A stretch of DNA of 23,819 nt from JAKVKY01 sp964293585 (GTDB lineage: Bacteria; Bacillota; Negativicutes; Acidaminococcales; Acidaminococcaceae), in assembly GCA_964293585.1 (NCBI GenBank), contig CAXYYS010000029.1, forward strand, positions 1 through 23,819, written 5' to 3'. The notes under the pieces were generated by a model. It did not search any database and was not told the DNA's origin. It saw nothing but the letters and a program-made list of their open reading frames with translations. The translations under genes and the position numbers were made by a program. How positions within the stretch are numbered: the stretch's first letter is position 1; the number at the start of each line of letters is the position of its first letter. Shown piece by piece: positions 1-7,104 of the stretch.

Positions 1-54
1 CTTTTGGACATGGCGGGCATAGACGGACTGGTGATTCCGAAGTTGAAGAAGTGA
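1..54 (+). CDS. 3' end of an unidentified gene
   Basis: The first reading frame is open from base 1 to a TGA at 52-54 and encodes the 17-residue tail LLDMAGIDGLVIPKLKK. Such a short basic tail is not enough to name a family. It is one of only two coding stretches on the plus strand and runs towards the convergent suf operon. No obvious T-tailed terminator follows it before the palindrome at 141-278. It could also be chance, since 17 codons is a short open frame, but the frame is open from the window edge and the stop sits just before a clear intergenic region. Confidence 0.45.
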   Translation, partial: LLDMAGIDGLVIPKLKK

Positions 55-140
55 AATCATAAAGTTCAAGCCTGGGACAATCTTTGCTTTACTATGTTCT
101 ATAGGAGAGAGAAAGCAATACCAGTTAATTTTACGAAAAC

Positions 141-278
141 AATTATAGAACGGGGGCTGCCTTTGTGCAGCCGTATGTGTCGGCTCGACGAAGCCGGGTA
201 ACGCCCCGGCGACTAATCGTCAAAAGAACCTTGCTGCCGACACGACGGCGAATACAAAGACAGCCCCCGTCTATAATT
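141..278. repeat. Long imperfect palindrome, rod-like RNA or MITE-like element
   Basis: Arms 141-165 and 255-278 are complementary apart from one extra base and one mismatch. Inside them 171-184 pairs with 236-248 (one bulged base), 187-191 pairs with 217-221, and 193-198 pairs with 205-210 around a 6-base loop. Together they make one rod of about 138 nt with an asymmetric bulge on the right side (222-235). The same bases also allow short local hairpins that each have a 6-base loop: 155-160/167-172, 181-185/192-196, 193-198/205-210 and 236-239/246-249. It lies between the convergent ends of the gene at 1-54 and sufU. It has no T-run typical of a terminator on either strand and no obvious target-site duplication. 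It may be a small structured RNA, a MITE-like insertion or an unusual bidirectional terminator. I do not recognise a known RNA family. Confidence 0.6.
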
Positions 279-291
279 AGCTCTGGTAATG

Positions 292-726
292 CTACTTGTT
301 CTCTTTCCCCAGTACCTCATCCAGCGTATGCCACCCCAAAGTCGCGCACTTCACCCGCGCCGGCATATGCGCGATATCCTTAAAGGCCTGGGCATCTTCC
401 AGCTCGTCCAGGCTGGCCTCATCCGTCACCTGGCCTTTGATCATCCCGGTAAAAGTTGCCGCCAGCTTTTGCGCTTCGGCCACGGTCTTACCCTTAATCA
501 AATCAATCATGATATTGGCGCTGGCCTGAGAGATGGCGCATCCATCCCCCACAAAAGCCGCGTCTTCGATAACGCCGTCCTGCACCCGCAGTTCCAAAGT
601 AATCTCGTCGCCGCAGGTGGGGTTCACCCCTTCCAGCACATGGGTAGCATGAGCCACCTCATGTTTGTTCGCCTGAGAACGGCTGTTCTCCGTAATAATC
701 TGTGTATAAATCTGTTTAAGCTCCAT
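292..726 (-). CDS. sufU: SufU, Fe-S assembly sulfur acceptor (NifU-like)
   Basis: The 144-residue protein matches the SufU family in length and motifs. SufU is the zinc-containing partner that takes persulfide sulfur from SufS and passes it to the SufBCD scaffold in the cytoplasm. The residues expected to bind zinc are all there: C38 and D40 in the PTCGDE motif, C63 in GDGCAIS and C127 in VKCATLGW. The insertion typical of SufU and absent from IscU is present between C63 and C127. The ATG overlaps the last 11 bases of sufS, so translation is probably coupled; the nearest GAGG is 13 bases upstream, a weak ribosome site. It is the last gene of the suf operon. No simple terminator follows; the palindrome at 141-278 is the only strong structure downstream. 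Confidence 0.95.
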   Translation of the reverse strand: MELKQIYTQIITENSRSQANKHEVAHATHVLEGVNPTCGDEITLELRVQDGVIEDAAFVGDGCAISQASANIMIDLIKGKTVAEAQKLAATFTGMIKGQVTDEASLDELEDAQAFKDIAHMPARVKCATLGWHTLDEVLGKENK

Positions 727-1942
727 AACCCAGCCACGACCTCACTTTCCTGATGCTGGCCACTAAGGCGTCCACATCTTCCCTGGTATTGTACACCGCA
801 AAGCTGGCCCGGGCGCACGCCGTCAATCCTAAATGCTTCAGCAGCGGCTGGGCGCAGTGGTGACCCGCCCGTACGCATACTGCGTCAGCATCCAGAATAG
901 TCGCCACGTCGTGGGGATGAACGCCTTCGATATTAAAAGCGATGGCGCCGGTACGGGGGCCGTCGGCCTGACCGTACACGATCACATGTTCCAGATGTGT
1001 CAGCTGTTCCCAAGCGTACTGATAAATTTCTGCTTCCCGTTTTTGGATGGTTTCCCGTCCCACGCTGTGCATCCATTTAATAGCCGCGGCTAATCCCACG
1101 GCGCCGCCGGCATTCTGAGTACCGGCTTCAAATTTCTGGGGCAGGGGCGCCCAGGTGGCATCCTGCTCCCGCACGGAATCAATCATGTCACCTCCGGTCA
1201 AGAAAGGCGGCATGGCTTCCAAAAGTTCTTTCCGTCCCCAGAGTACGCCGATGCCGAGAGGCGCATACAATTTGTGGCCGGAAAAGGCTAAGAAATCAGC
1301 ACCCAGCTTCGTTACATCCAGCTCCAGATGCGGCGCGCTCTGAGCCGCATCTAAAACGCAGACTGCGCCTACGGCATGGGCCCGTTTGAACACCTCGTCC
1401 ACCGGCGAGATCAGTCCCAGCACGTTAGACACATGGGTCAGGGCCACTAATTTAACGCCGGGCACAATTTTTTTGGCAATTTCGGCCTGGGTCAGCTTGC
1501 CGTCCCGGTCCGTGTACAAAAATTCCAGCACGGCGCCGGTAGCACGGCACACCTGCTGCCAGGGTATCAGGTTACTGTGGTGCTCCAGTATGGAAACTAC
1601 CACCCGGTCGCCTTTTTTCAAATTACTCAGGCCCCAGGAGTAAGCGATTAAATTTAAAGATTCGGAAGCGTTGCGGGTAAAGATTACCTGCTCCGGCGCC
1701 GCATGCAAAAAGTCTGCCACCACCTGGCGGGAATTTTCGTAGGCTGCCGTGGCCCGCTCCGCCAACTGGTACACCCCACGATGGGGATTGGCGTTATCTT
1801 CTTCATAAAAGGCACGCACCGCGTCCAGCACGGCCTGAGGCCGCTGGCTGGTGGCGCCGCTATCTAAATATACCAGGCGCTTGCCGTCCTGCTGCTGCTT
1901 AAGCAACGGAAACTGCGCCACGATGGAATCTTGCTTAGTCAA
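716..1942 (-). CDS. sufS: SufS, group II cysteine desulfurase
   Basis: The 408-residue protein is a PLP-dependent cysteine desulfurase that removes sulfur from L-cysteine as an enzyme persulfide. Visible landmarks are LEHHSNLIPW (119-128, with the PLP-stacking His), DAAQSAPH (198-205), the PLP-binding lysine K224 in FSGHKLYAPLG, and the catalytic cysteine C363 in RAGHHCAQPLL. The last motif is the short group II (SufS) type loop. The start is TTG at 1942, supported by GGAAGGAG eight bases upstream and by the usual distance to the FPxL motif near residue 11. It overlaps sufD by 8 bases and sufU by 11. SufU next to it is its expected sulfur acceptor. Confidence 0.96.
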   Translation of the reverse strand: MTKQDSIVAQFPLLKQQQDGKRLVYLDSGATSQRPQAVLDAVRAFYEEDNANPHRGVYQLAERATAAYENSRQVVADFLHAAPEQVIFTRNASESLNLIAYSWGLSNLKKGDRVVVSILEHHSNLIPWQQVCRATGAVLEFLYTDRDGKLTQAEIAKKIVPGVKLVALTHVSNVLGLISPVDEVFKRAHAVGAVCVLDAAQSAPHLELDVTKLGADFLAFSGHKLYAPLGIGVLWGRKELLEAMPPFLTGGDMIDSVREQDATWAPLPQKFEAGTQNAGGAVGLAAAIKWMHSVGRETIQKREAEIYQYAWEQLTHLEHVIVYGQADGPRTGAIAFNIEGVHPHDVATILDADAVCVRAGHHCAQPLLKHLGLTACARASFAVYNTREDVDALVASIRKVRSWLGYGA

Positions 1943-3167
1943 TTGCGATACTCCTTCCCAAATATACCCTTACCTGCTGCCGGAGCTTTTCGTCCGGAAG
2001 CTTATCTACCAGCGGGGCAAACATGGCTTCTACCGCCAGTTGTTTAATCTGCGCTTCGCTTAAACCCCGGGACTGCAGGTAAAACTGCCGGGCCGGGCTC
2101 ATCCTGCCGATGGAAGCCGCGTGCTGGCCTTCCACATCTTCTTCATCACATAAAATCAAAGGCACGGTGCGGTTGCGGGCAGCAGGACTGAAAAGTAAAG
2201 TTTCCTCAGTCTCGTGGCCCACGGCTTTGACAGCGCCGTTTCTAAAATCCAGGGTGCCCCGGTAAATCTTGTCGCTGCCGGCAAAAAGAGCTCCGGCCGC
2301 GCGCATCTGGCTGCGGGTTTTCTTACCCGTATGCCGGGCCACATAATTTAAATCAATTTTGCGTTCGGCGTCGCCAAAGTACACGGTATCCGCCGTAAAG
2401 CGGCCCTGATAGCCGGACAGTTCGGCCAGCCCGCCGGCAAAAGCCTGGGCCCCGCCGAGCTCCGCCTGGTAAATTTCTACCTTAGCGCCGGCGCCTACGG
2501 TAACGCCCACGTCGCTAAAATGATGGCTCTGCTTGTCTAACATCTGCACCTGGAATAGGCGCACGGTAGCGCCGTCTTCGGCAATAATCTTGGTCAGCCC
2601 CGCATGCTGCGCCGGTAAAAGTTTCGTCACGGCGGCAGCCTCACCTTTTTTAGGCGCCGCTATAGCAGACCGGTCTCCGGTATCTATTTGTGCGCCAACT
2701 GTGACCGGGGTTTGCTCCACCAAAATGTTTTTCATCTTGGGCTTGGCCTGTTCCGTGCCCACATAACTTTGCAGCACGGTCACGCTGCTGCCGGCGCCGG
2801 CGTGGATCAAAGTCACGTCACCCACATATTCGCCGCTGCCCAGGGTATGTCCCAGGGTTATTAACTCTGCCTGTTTCCCCGCGGGAATTTCCAGCAGGTG
2901 GTATTCCGTGCTGTGGTCCAGTACAAATTTTTCTGCCGCCGGACCCATGCCCGTGGCCAAATTTACAAACTGTTCCGGCAGGGTCCGGGCCCGGCCGCTC
3001 ACGTTAGCCAAAACTGGAAAGCTGGCCGCGTTCACGCCCAGATGTTTCCAGGTCGGCGCAGGCAAAATATTTACGGCCGGCACTGTCTGCCAGGGCCTAT
3101 CCGCCGGAGCGGAAATGTTACGGGGCTGCAGCAGCTGCTGCCCTTGTTCTTTACGTACTGCGTTCAT
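1935..3167 (-). CDS. sufD: SufD, SufBCD scaffold subunit
   Basis: The 410-residue protein is the SufD subunit, which pairs with SufB and a SufC dimer to form the scaffold that builds Fe-S clusters. The C-terminal half carries the family beta-helix and the signature LCDEEDVEGQHAASIGR (339-355). H349 in that motif occupies the position of the SufD histidine that with a SufB cysteine forms the cluster site in E. coli. The end of the protein, FYLQSRGLSEAQIKQL, is the usual helical SufB/SufD tail. The N-terminal region is divergent, as is normal for SufD. The ATG shares ATGA with the sufB stop (4-base overlap) and is preceded by GGGAGGGG five bases away. Confidence 0.93.
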   Translation of the reverse strand: MNAVRKEQGQQLLQPRNISAPADRPWQTVPAVNILPAPTWKHLGVNAASFPVLANVSGRARTLPEQFVNLATGMGPAAEKFVLDHSTEYHLLEIPAGKQAELITLGHTLGSGEYVGDVTLIHAGAGSSVTVLQSYVGTEQAKPKMKNILVEQTPVTVGAQIDTGDRSAIAAPKKGEAAAVTKLLPAQHAGLTKIIAEDGATVRLFQVQMLDKQSHHFSDVGVTVGAGAKVEIYQAELGGAQAFAGGLAELSGYQGRFTADTVYFGDAERKIDLNYVARHTGKKTRSQMRAAGALFAGSDKIYRGTLDFRNGAVKAVGHETEETLLFSPAARNRTVPLILCDEEDVEGQHAASIGRMSPARQFYLQSRGLSEAQIKQLAVEAMFAPLVDKLPDEKLRQQVRVYLGRSIAID

Positions 3168-4633
3168 CTTGTCCCCTCCCCGGCCTGGCCTTGTTTATTT
3201 TCCATTTCCAGTTTAATCAAATTATTCATTTCTACCGCGTATTCCAGCGGCAGTTCTTTGGCAATCGGTTCCGCAAAACCACTCACGATAAGGGAACGGG
3301 CTTCTTCTTCGCTAATACCCCGGCTCATCAGATAAAAGATGGCGCTGTCACTGATGCGGCCAATCTTGGCCTCGTGGCCCACGTCCGCATCGTCGGTGCG
3401 GATGTCCATGGCGGGAATAGTATCAGAACGGGAGTGATTATCCAGCATCAAAGAATCGCAGGCTACCGCCGCTTTGCTTCCCGCCGCCTGGGGCAGGATG
3501 GTAACTTCGCTGCGGTAGGCGCACACACCGCCGTCTTTCGCCAAAGATTTGGTGCTGATATGCGAGCTGGTTTTAGGCGCCGCATGGACAACTTTGGCAC
3601 CTGTATCTAATTCCTGGCCCGCGCCGGCAAAAGTGATGCCGGTAAAATCCATGCGGGCGCGTTCACCTTTTAAAATCGTCATCGGATAGAGGAAAGAAGT
3701 GTGGGAACCAAAGGAACCCGACACCCATTCCATGATGCCATCCTTAGCCACCAGAGCCCGCTTCGTATTCAGGTTGTACATGTTCTTGGACCAGTTTTCG
3801 ATGGTGGAGTAACGCAGCCGCGCGCCCTCCCCCACATACAGTTCCACACAACCGGCGTGCAGGTTGGCCACGTTGTACTTGGGCGCGCTGCAACCTTCGA
3901 TAAAATGTAAGTAGGAACCCGGCTCTAAGATGATGAGCGTGTGTTCAAACTGGCCGGCGCCGGCGGCGTTCAGCCTAAAATACGACTGCAGCGGAATGTC
4001 CACATGGACCCCCGCCGGTACGTAGACGAAAGAGCCGCCGGACCACACGGCCCCGTGCAGGGCCGCAAACTTATGATCCGTAGGCGGAACTAATTTCATA
4101 AAATGGCTCTTGACCAGTTCGGCGTAGGGGCCGTTCAGGGCGCTCTCCATATCCGTGTACACCACGCCCTGGGCAGCCACTTCCTGCCGCACATTATGGT
4201 AGACCACTTCCGAATCGTACTGAGCGCCCACGCCGGCCAGGGATTTTCTCTCTGCGTCGGGGATGCCCAGCCGCTCAAAAGTATTTTTAATATCCGCGGG
4301 TACTTCGCTCCACTTGCCTCGCATGGGCGTATCCGGACGCACGTAGGTAACAATGTCTTCCATGTGCAGTCCGTCCAGTTTTGGACCCCAGCCCGGCATA
4401 GCCGCCCGGTTATAAATTTGTAAAGCCTTTAATCTAAATTCCAGCATCCAGGCCGGATCGTGTTTTTCTTTGCTGATCTGGCGCACGATGTCTTCCGTTA
4501 AGCCGGCATCAGTTTTGTACGCCGCATGCTCCGCGTCTTTAAAATCGTACAAAGAACGATTGACTTCCTGAATTTGCGGTGGCGTCACAACATTTGCTTT
4601 TTGCTTTTGTAATTTCTCACTCACGAGCCTCAC
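3164..4633 (-). CDS. sufB: SufB, SufBCD scaffold subunit
   Basis: The protein (489 residues from the outer start) is the core scaffold SufB. It shows GAVWSGGSFVYVPAGVHVDIP (about 193-213), the C-terminal CDSLMLDNHSRSDTIP segment with C392, equivalent to the essential E. coli SufB C405, and DVGHEAKIGRISDSAIFYLMSRG (418-440). This is close to the Bacillus type. The frame opens with GTG at 4633, overlapping sufC by 17 bases. A second in-frame GTG at 4624 follows AGGTGAGG directly and is an equally good start, giving 486 residues; sequence alone does not settle it. The last codon overlaps sufD. The gene order C-B-D-S-U differs from the Bacillus order C-D-S-U-B. Confidence 0.96.
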   Translation of the reverse strand: MRLVSEKLQKQKANVVTPPQIQEVNRSLYDFKDAEHAAYKTDAGLTEDIVRQISKEKHDPAWMLEFRLKALQIYNRAAMPGWGPKLDGLHMEDIVTYVRPDTPMRGKWSEVPADIKNTFERLGIPDAERKSLAGVGAQYDSEVVYHNVRQEVAAQGVVYTDMESALNGPYAELVKSHFMKLVPPTDHKFAALHGAVWSGGSFVYVPAGVHVDIPLQSYFRLNAAGAGQFEHTLIILEPGSYLHFIEGCSAPKYNVANLHAGCVELYVGEGARLRYSTIENWSKNMYNLNTKRALVAKDGIMEWVSGSFGSHTSFLYPMTILKGERARMDFTGITFAGAGQELDTGAKVVHAAPKTSSHISTKSLAKDGGVCAYRSEVTILPQAAGSKAAVACDSLMLDNHSRSDTIPAMDIRTDDADVGHEAKIGRISDSAIFYLMSRGISEEEARSLIVSGFAEPIAKELPLEYAVEMNNLIKLEMENKQGQAGEGTR

Positions 4634-5369
4634 CTGCTTCTAAACTATGGAAACCGTACTTGCCGATCTCGTCAATTAATTCCGGGCCGCCGGTCTTAAT
4701 AATTTTGCCGCCGGCCAGCACGTGTACAAAATCCACCTGCAAATCTTCCAAAATCTTGGCGTTGTGGGTAATGATGAGGAGCGCGTTGTCCGCGTTCTTA
4801 AATTTACGGATACCCTCCGAGACAATTTTTACCGCGTCCACGTCCAGGCCGGAATCTGTTTCATCCAGCATGGCTAACTTTGGCTGCAGGGTCAGCATCT
4901 GTAAAATCTCCGTCTTTTTCTTTTCGCCGCCGCTAAAACCCACATTCAAATATCTGTTAGCGTACGCCGCATCCATCTGGAGTTCGGCCATGGTGTGCTG
5001 CAGTTCTTTTTTAAAACCAAAAATCCGCTGGGGTTTACCACTGACGGTGCTTTTGCTCAGACGCAGAAAATCTTCCAGCAAGACACCGGGTACTTCTTCC
5101 GGGGTCTGGAAGGACATGAAGATGCCTTTTTTAGCACGCACGTCCGTCTTAGCGTGAGTTATCTCCTCCCCGTTAAAACAAACGCTGCCGCTTTCTACTT
5201 TATATTCCGGGTTGCCCATGACCACGTTCATGAGCGTGGACTTACCGGCGCCGTTAGGTCCCATCAGCACATGGGTCTCCCCGGCCTTGATCTCTAAATT
5301 CAGTCCCTGTAAAATTTCCTTGCCATCCACGCTGGCGTGTAGATCCTGTACTTGCAATAAGGTTGCCAT
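4617..5369 (-). CDS. sufC: SufC, ATPase of the SufBCD scaffold
   Basis: The 250-residue protein is an ABC-type ATPase that drives conformational change of SufB-SufD during Fe-S cluster assembly; it has no membrane partner. Motifs: Walker A GPNGAGKST (37-45), Q-loop around FQTPEE (87-92), the SufC-type signature NVGFSGGEKKKTEIL (142-156), Walker B LAMLDETDSGLD (165-176) and the switch histidine H202 in ITHNAK. It is first in the operon. The ATG at 5369 has GGAG eight bases upstream, and a promoter lies about 90 bases further up. It overlaps sufB by 17 bases. Confidence 0.97.
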   Translation of the reverse strand: MATLLQVQDLHASVDGKEILQGLNLEIKAGETHVLMGPNGAGKSTLMNVVMGNPEYKVESGSVCFNGEEITHAKTDVRAKKGIFMSFQTPEEVPGVLLEDFLRLSKSTVSGKPQRIFGFKKELQHTMAELQMDAAYANRYLNVGFSGGEKKKTEILQMLTLQPKLAMLDETDSGLDVDAVKIVSEGIRKFKNADNALLIITHNAKILEDLQVDFVHVLAGGKIIKTGGPELIDEIGKYGFHSLEAGEARE

Positions 5370-5459
5370 CTTGCTCGCTCCTTTGTAAATTTAGGCCGGC
5401 GTTTTAGCTGCGCCGCTTATTTTTAGATTTTTTAATTTCTACTTTTTTAGTATGATTTA

Positions 5460-5488
5460 ATGATAGCAAACTTGTAGGAATTTTGCAA
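5460..5488 (-). promoter_or_regulatory. Promoter of the suf operon
   Basis: On the minus strand a -35 box TTGCAA (5483-5488) is followed after 17 bases by TATCAT (5460-5465). The distance to the sufC ATG is about 90 bases. Just downstream, TACT-AAAAA-AGTA (about 5441-5455) is a small inverted repeat where a repressor such as an Rrf2-family protein could sit. That last point is speculation; no known Fe-S regulator box is recognisable. Confidence 0.6.
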
Positions 5489-5523
5489 GAGGCCTTTGTG
5501 AATTTCCTGTGACGACCTGGAAA

Positions 5524-5609
5524 TTAAATTTTTACGCGGCGTTGGCAGAAGTTGCAACTTAAATTTTTAGGCTGCAGCAGAAGTTGCGGCTTAAATTCTT
5601 AGGCCGCAA
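5524..5609. repeat. Three short degenerate tandem repeats
   Basis: A unit containing GCAGAAGTTGC and TTAAATTTTTAGG recurs. Full copies are at 5545-5573 and 5577-5605 (25 of 29 bases identical by eye), and a partial copy of the AT part is at 5524-5534. The spacings of 35 and 32 bases are close to three helical turns. The last unit also contains a perfect 7-bp inverted repeat, TTGCGGC/GCCGCAA (5584-5590 and 5603-5609). The block lies between the serS terminator and the suf promoter. It may be upstream promoter DNA with phased A/T tracts or simply a slipped duplication. Confidence 0.6.
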
Positions 5610-5613
5610 CCAC

Positions 5614-5647
5614 AAAAAAACAGGCGAACCGTTTCAGGTTCACCTGT
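5614..5647 (-). terminator. Rho-independent terminator of serS
   Basis: Read on the minus strand, an 11-bp stem ACAGGTGAACC/GGTTCGCCTGT (5637-5647 and 5620-5630, one non-canonical pair) closes a 6-base loop and is followed by seven T residues. It lies 60 bases beyond the serS stop codon. Confidence 0.9.
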
Positions 5648-5707
5648 TAGTTGTAAATTTTAAATTTTACCGGTGTGTTTTTTACATCAGGAATTTTACG
5701 GCGCCGT

Positions 5708-6991
5708 TTATTTCTTCTTCGGTACCGGGATCACATCGCAGCCCATGTACTTGCGCAAAACTTCCGGCACGATGACGCTGCCGTCCGCCTGCTGGTAGTT
5801 TTCCAGGATGGCGGCTACGGTTCTGCCAACTGCCAGACCGGAACCATTCAGCGTGTGTACAAATTCCGGTTTGCTCTTGGCATCCCGGCGGAAACGGATA
5901 TTGGCCCGGCGGGCCTGGAAGTCTAAGAAGTTGGAGCAGCTGCTAATCTCACGGTAGCAGTTCGATTCCGGCAACCATACTTCCAAATCGTAAGTGGTGG
6001 CGCTGCTGAAACCGATATCGCCGGTGCAGAGACGTACCACATGGTACGGCAGCTTTAAGAGCTGCAGGCATTCCTCGGCGTCTGCCGTTAAGGAATCCAG
6101 TTCTTTCCAGGAATCTTCCGGCTTGGTAAATTTAACCAGCTCCACCTTGTTAAACTGGTGCTGGCGGATCAAACCGCGGGTATCCTTACCGGCGCTGCCG
6201 GCCTCCGCACGGAAGCAGGCGGTGTACGCGGTATAATGCAGGGGCAGGTCCTCGCCTTTTAAAATCTCGTCCCGGTGCAGGTTGGTCACGGGCACCTCGG
6301 CGGTAGGAATCAGATAATAATCCAGGCCTTCCAGCTTAAACATATCTTCGGCAAACTTAGGCAACTGACCGGTGCCGATCATGCTGTCCTTGTTGACGAT
6401 AAAGGGCGGGAAGAACTCAATATAATCCTGTTTCTGGGTATGCAGATCCAGGAAGAAGTTGATGACGGCACGTTCCAGACGGCTGCCTAACCCTTTGTAT
6501 ACGGCAAAACGGGCGCCGCTGATCTTGTGAGCCCGGTCAAAATCCAAAATATCCAGCTTGGTGCCGATATCCCAGTGCGCCTGGGGTTTAAAATCAAACT
6601 TGGTAGGTTCGCCCCAGGTACGTACCACGGGGTTATCCTTATCGCTCTTGCCTACAGGCACATCGTTCGCCGGCATGTTAGGAATGGTCAGGATAATTTC
6701 TTTCAGACGTGCTTCCACGCTGCGCAGTTTTTCGTCGTCAGCATTAATTTTGGCGCCCATCTCCCGAACCTCGGCCTGTTTGGCTGCCGTATCCTGGCCG
6801 GCTTTTTTCAGCTTGCCAATTTCCTGGGAGGCAAGGGTACGCTGACTCTTTAAACCTTCTACCTGCTGGGTAATTTCCCGGCGTTCTTTGTCCAGCGCCA
6901 AAAACTCATCCAGGTTCAAAGTGCCGTTACGCTTCTTCACAGCCTCGATTACTTTTTCCGGATTGTCCCGGACAAACTTCATATCTAACAT
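5708..6991 (-). CDS. serS: Seryl-tRNA synthetase
   Basis: The 427-residue class II synthetase charges tRNA-Ser (and tRNA-Sec where present) with serine. The N-terminal antiparallel coiled-coil arm that grips the tRNA spans about 28-100. The serine/ATP site elements are TAEVP (230-234), motif 2 from FRAEAG to RQHQF (260-280), and motif 3 GSGLAVGRTVAAILENYQ near residues 375-393. The ATG at 6991 is chosen because GGAGG lies eight bases upstream; the longer frame opening with TTG at 7006 would place that ribosome site inside the gene, and family proteins begin MLDxKxVR. The gene has its own promoter and terminator. There is no room for a T-box leader, which controls serS in many Firmicutes. Confidence 0.97.
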   Translation of the reverse strand: MLDMKFVRDNPEKVIEAVKKRNGTLNLDEFLALDKERREITQQVEGLKSQRTLASQEIGKLKKAGQDTAAKQAEVREMGAKINADDEKLRSVEARLKEIILTIPNMPANDVPVGKSDKDNPVVRTWGEPTKFDFKPQAHWDIGTKLDILDFDRAHKISGARFAVYKGLGSRLERAVINFFLDLHTQKQDYIEFFPPFIVNKDSMIGTGQLPKFAEDMFKLEGLDYYLIPTAEVPVTNLHRDEILKGEDLPLHYTAYTACFRAEAGSAGKDTRGLIRQHQFNKVELVKFTKPEDSWKELDSLTADAEECLQLLKLPYHVVRLCTGDIGFSSATTYDLEVWLPESNCYREISSCSNFLDFQARRANIRFRRDAKSKPEFVHTLNGSGLAVGRTVAAILENYQQADGSVIVPEVLRKYMGCDVIPVPKKK

Positions 6992-7026
6992 GTTCTGTGC
7001 CTCCAATATTTAACCATTATTAATTT

Positions 7027-7055
7027 ATTATATCGCAGGGCAGGCTGCCGCGCAA
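7027..7055 (-). promoter_or_regulatory. Promoter of serS
   Basis: On the minus strand TTGCGC (7050-7055) is followed after 17 bases by a perfect TATAAT (7027-7032). Transcription would begin roughly 30 bases upstream of the ATG at 6991, leaving a short leader without an attenuator. Confidence 0.75.
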
Positions 7056-7104
7056 CTTGTTTTCTTGCTTTACCTACAAGGCGATACCATAATCCTGTAC
7101 ATCC

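Noticed and set aside
141..278. SRP RNA or tmRNA
   Set aside because: The conserved GGAA-type apical loop of SRP RNA and the tRNA-like ends of tmRNA are absent; the apical loop is TAACGC.
624..878. Overlapping reading frames on both strands, for example 624-878 minus and 289-753 plus
   Set aside because: They are shadows of sufU and sufS in other frames, without ribosome sites or recognisable protein features. The same holds for the many long frames opposite sufB, nrdJ, sbcC and the autotransporter, which arise from GC-rich codon use.
6992..7104. T-box leader in front of serS
   Set aside because: Only about 110 bases separate serS from the next gene and the promoter is about 35 bases from the start codon, so no T-box stem and antiterminator fit.
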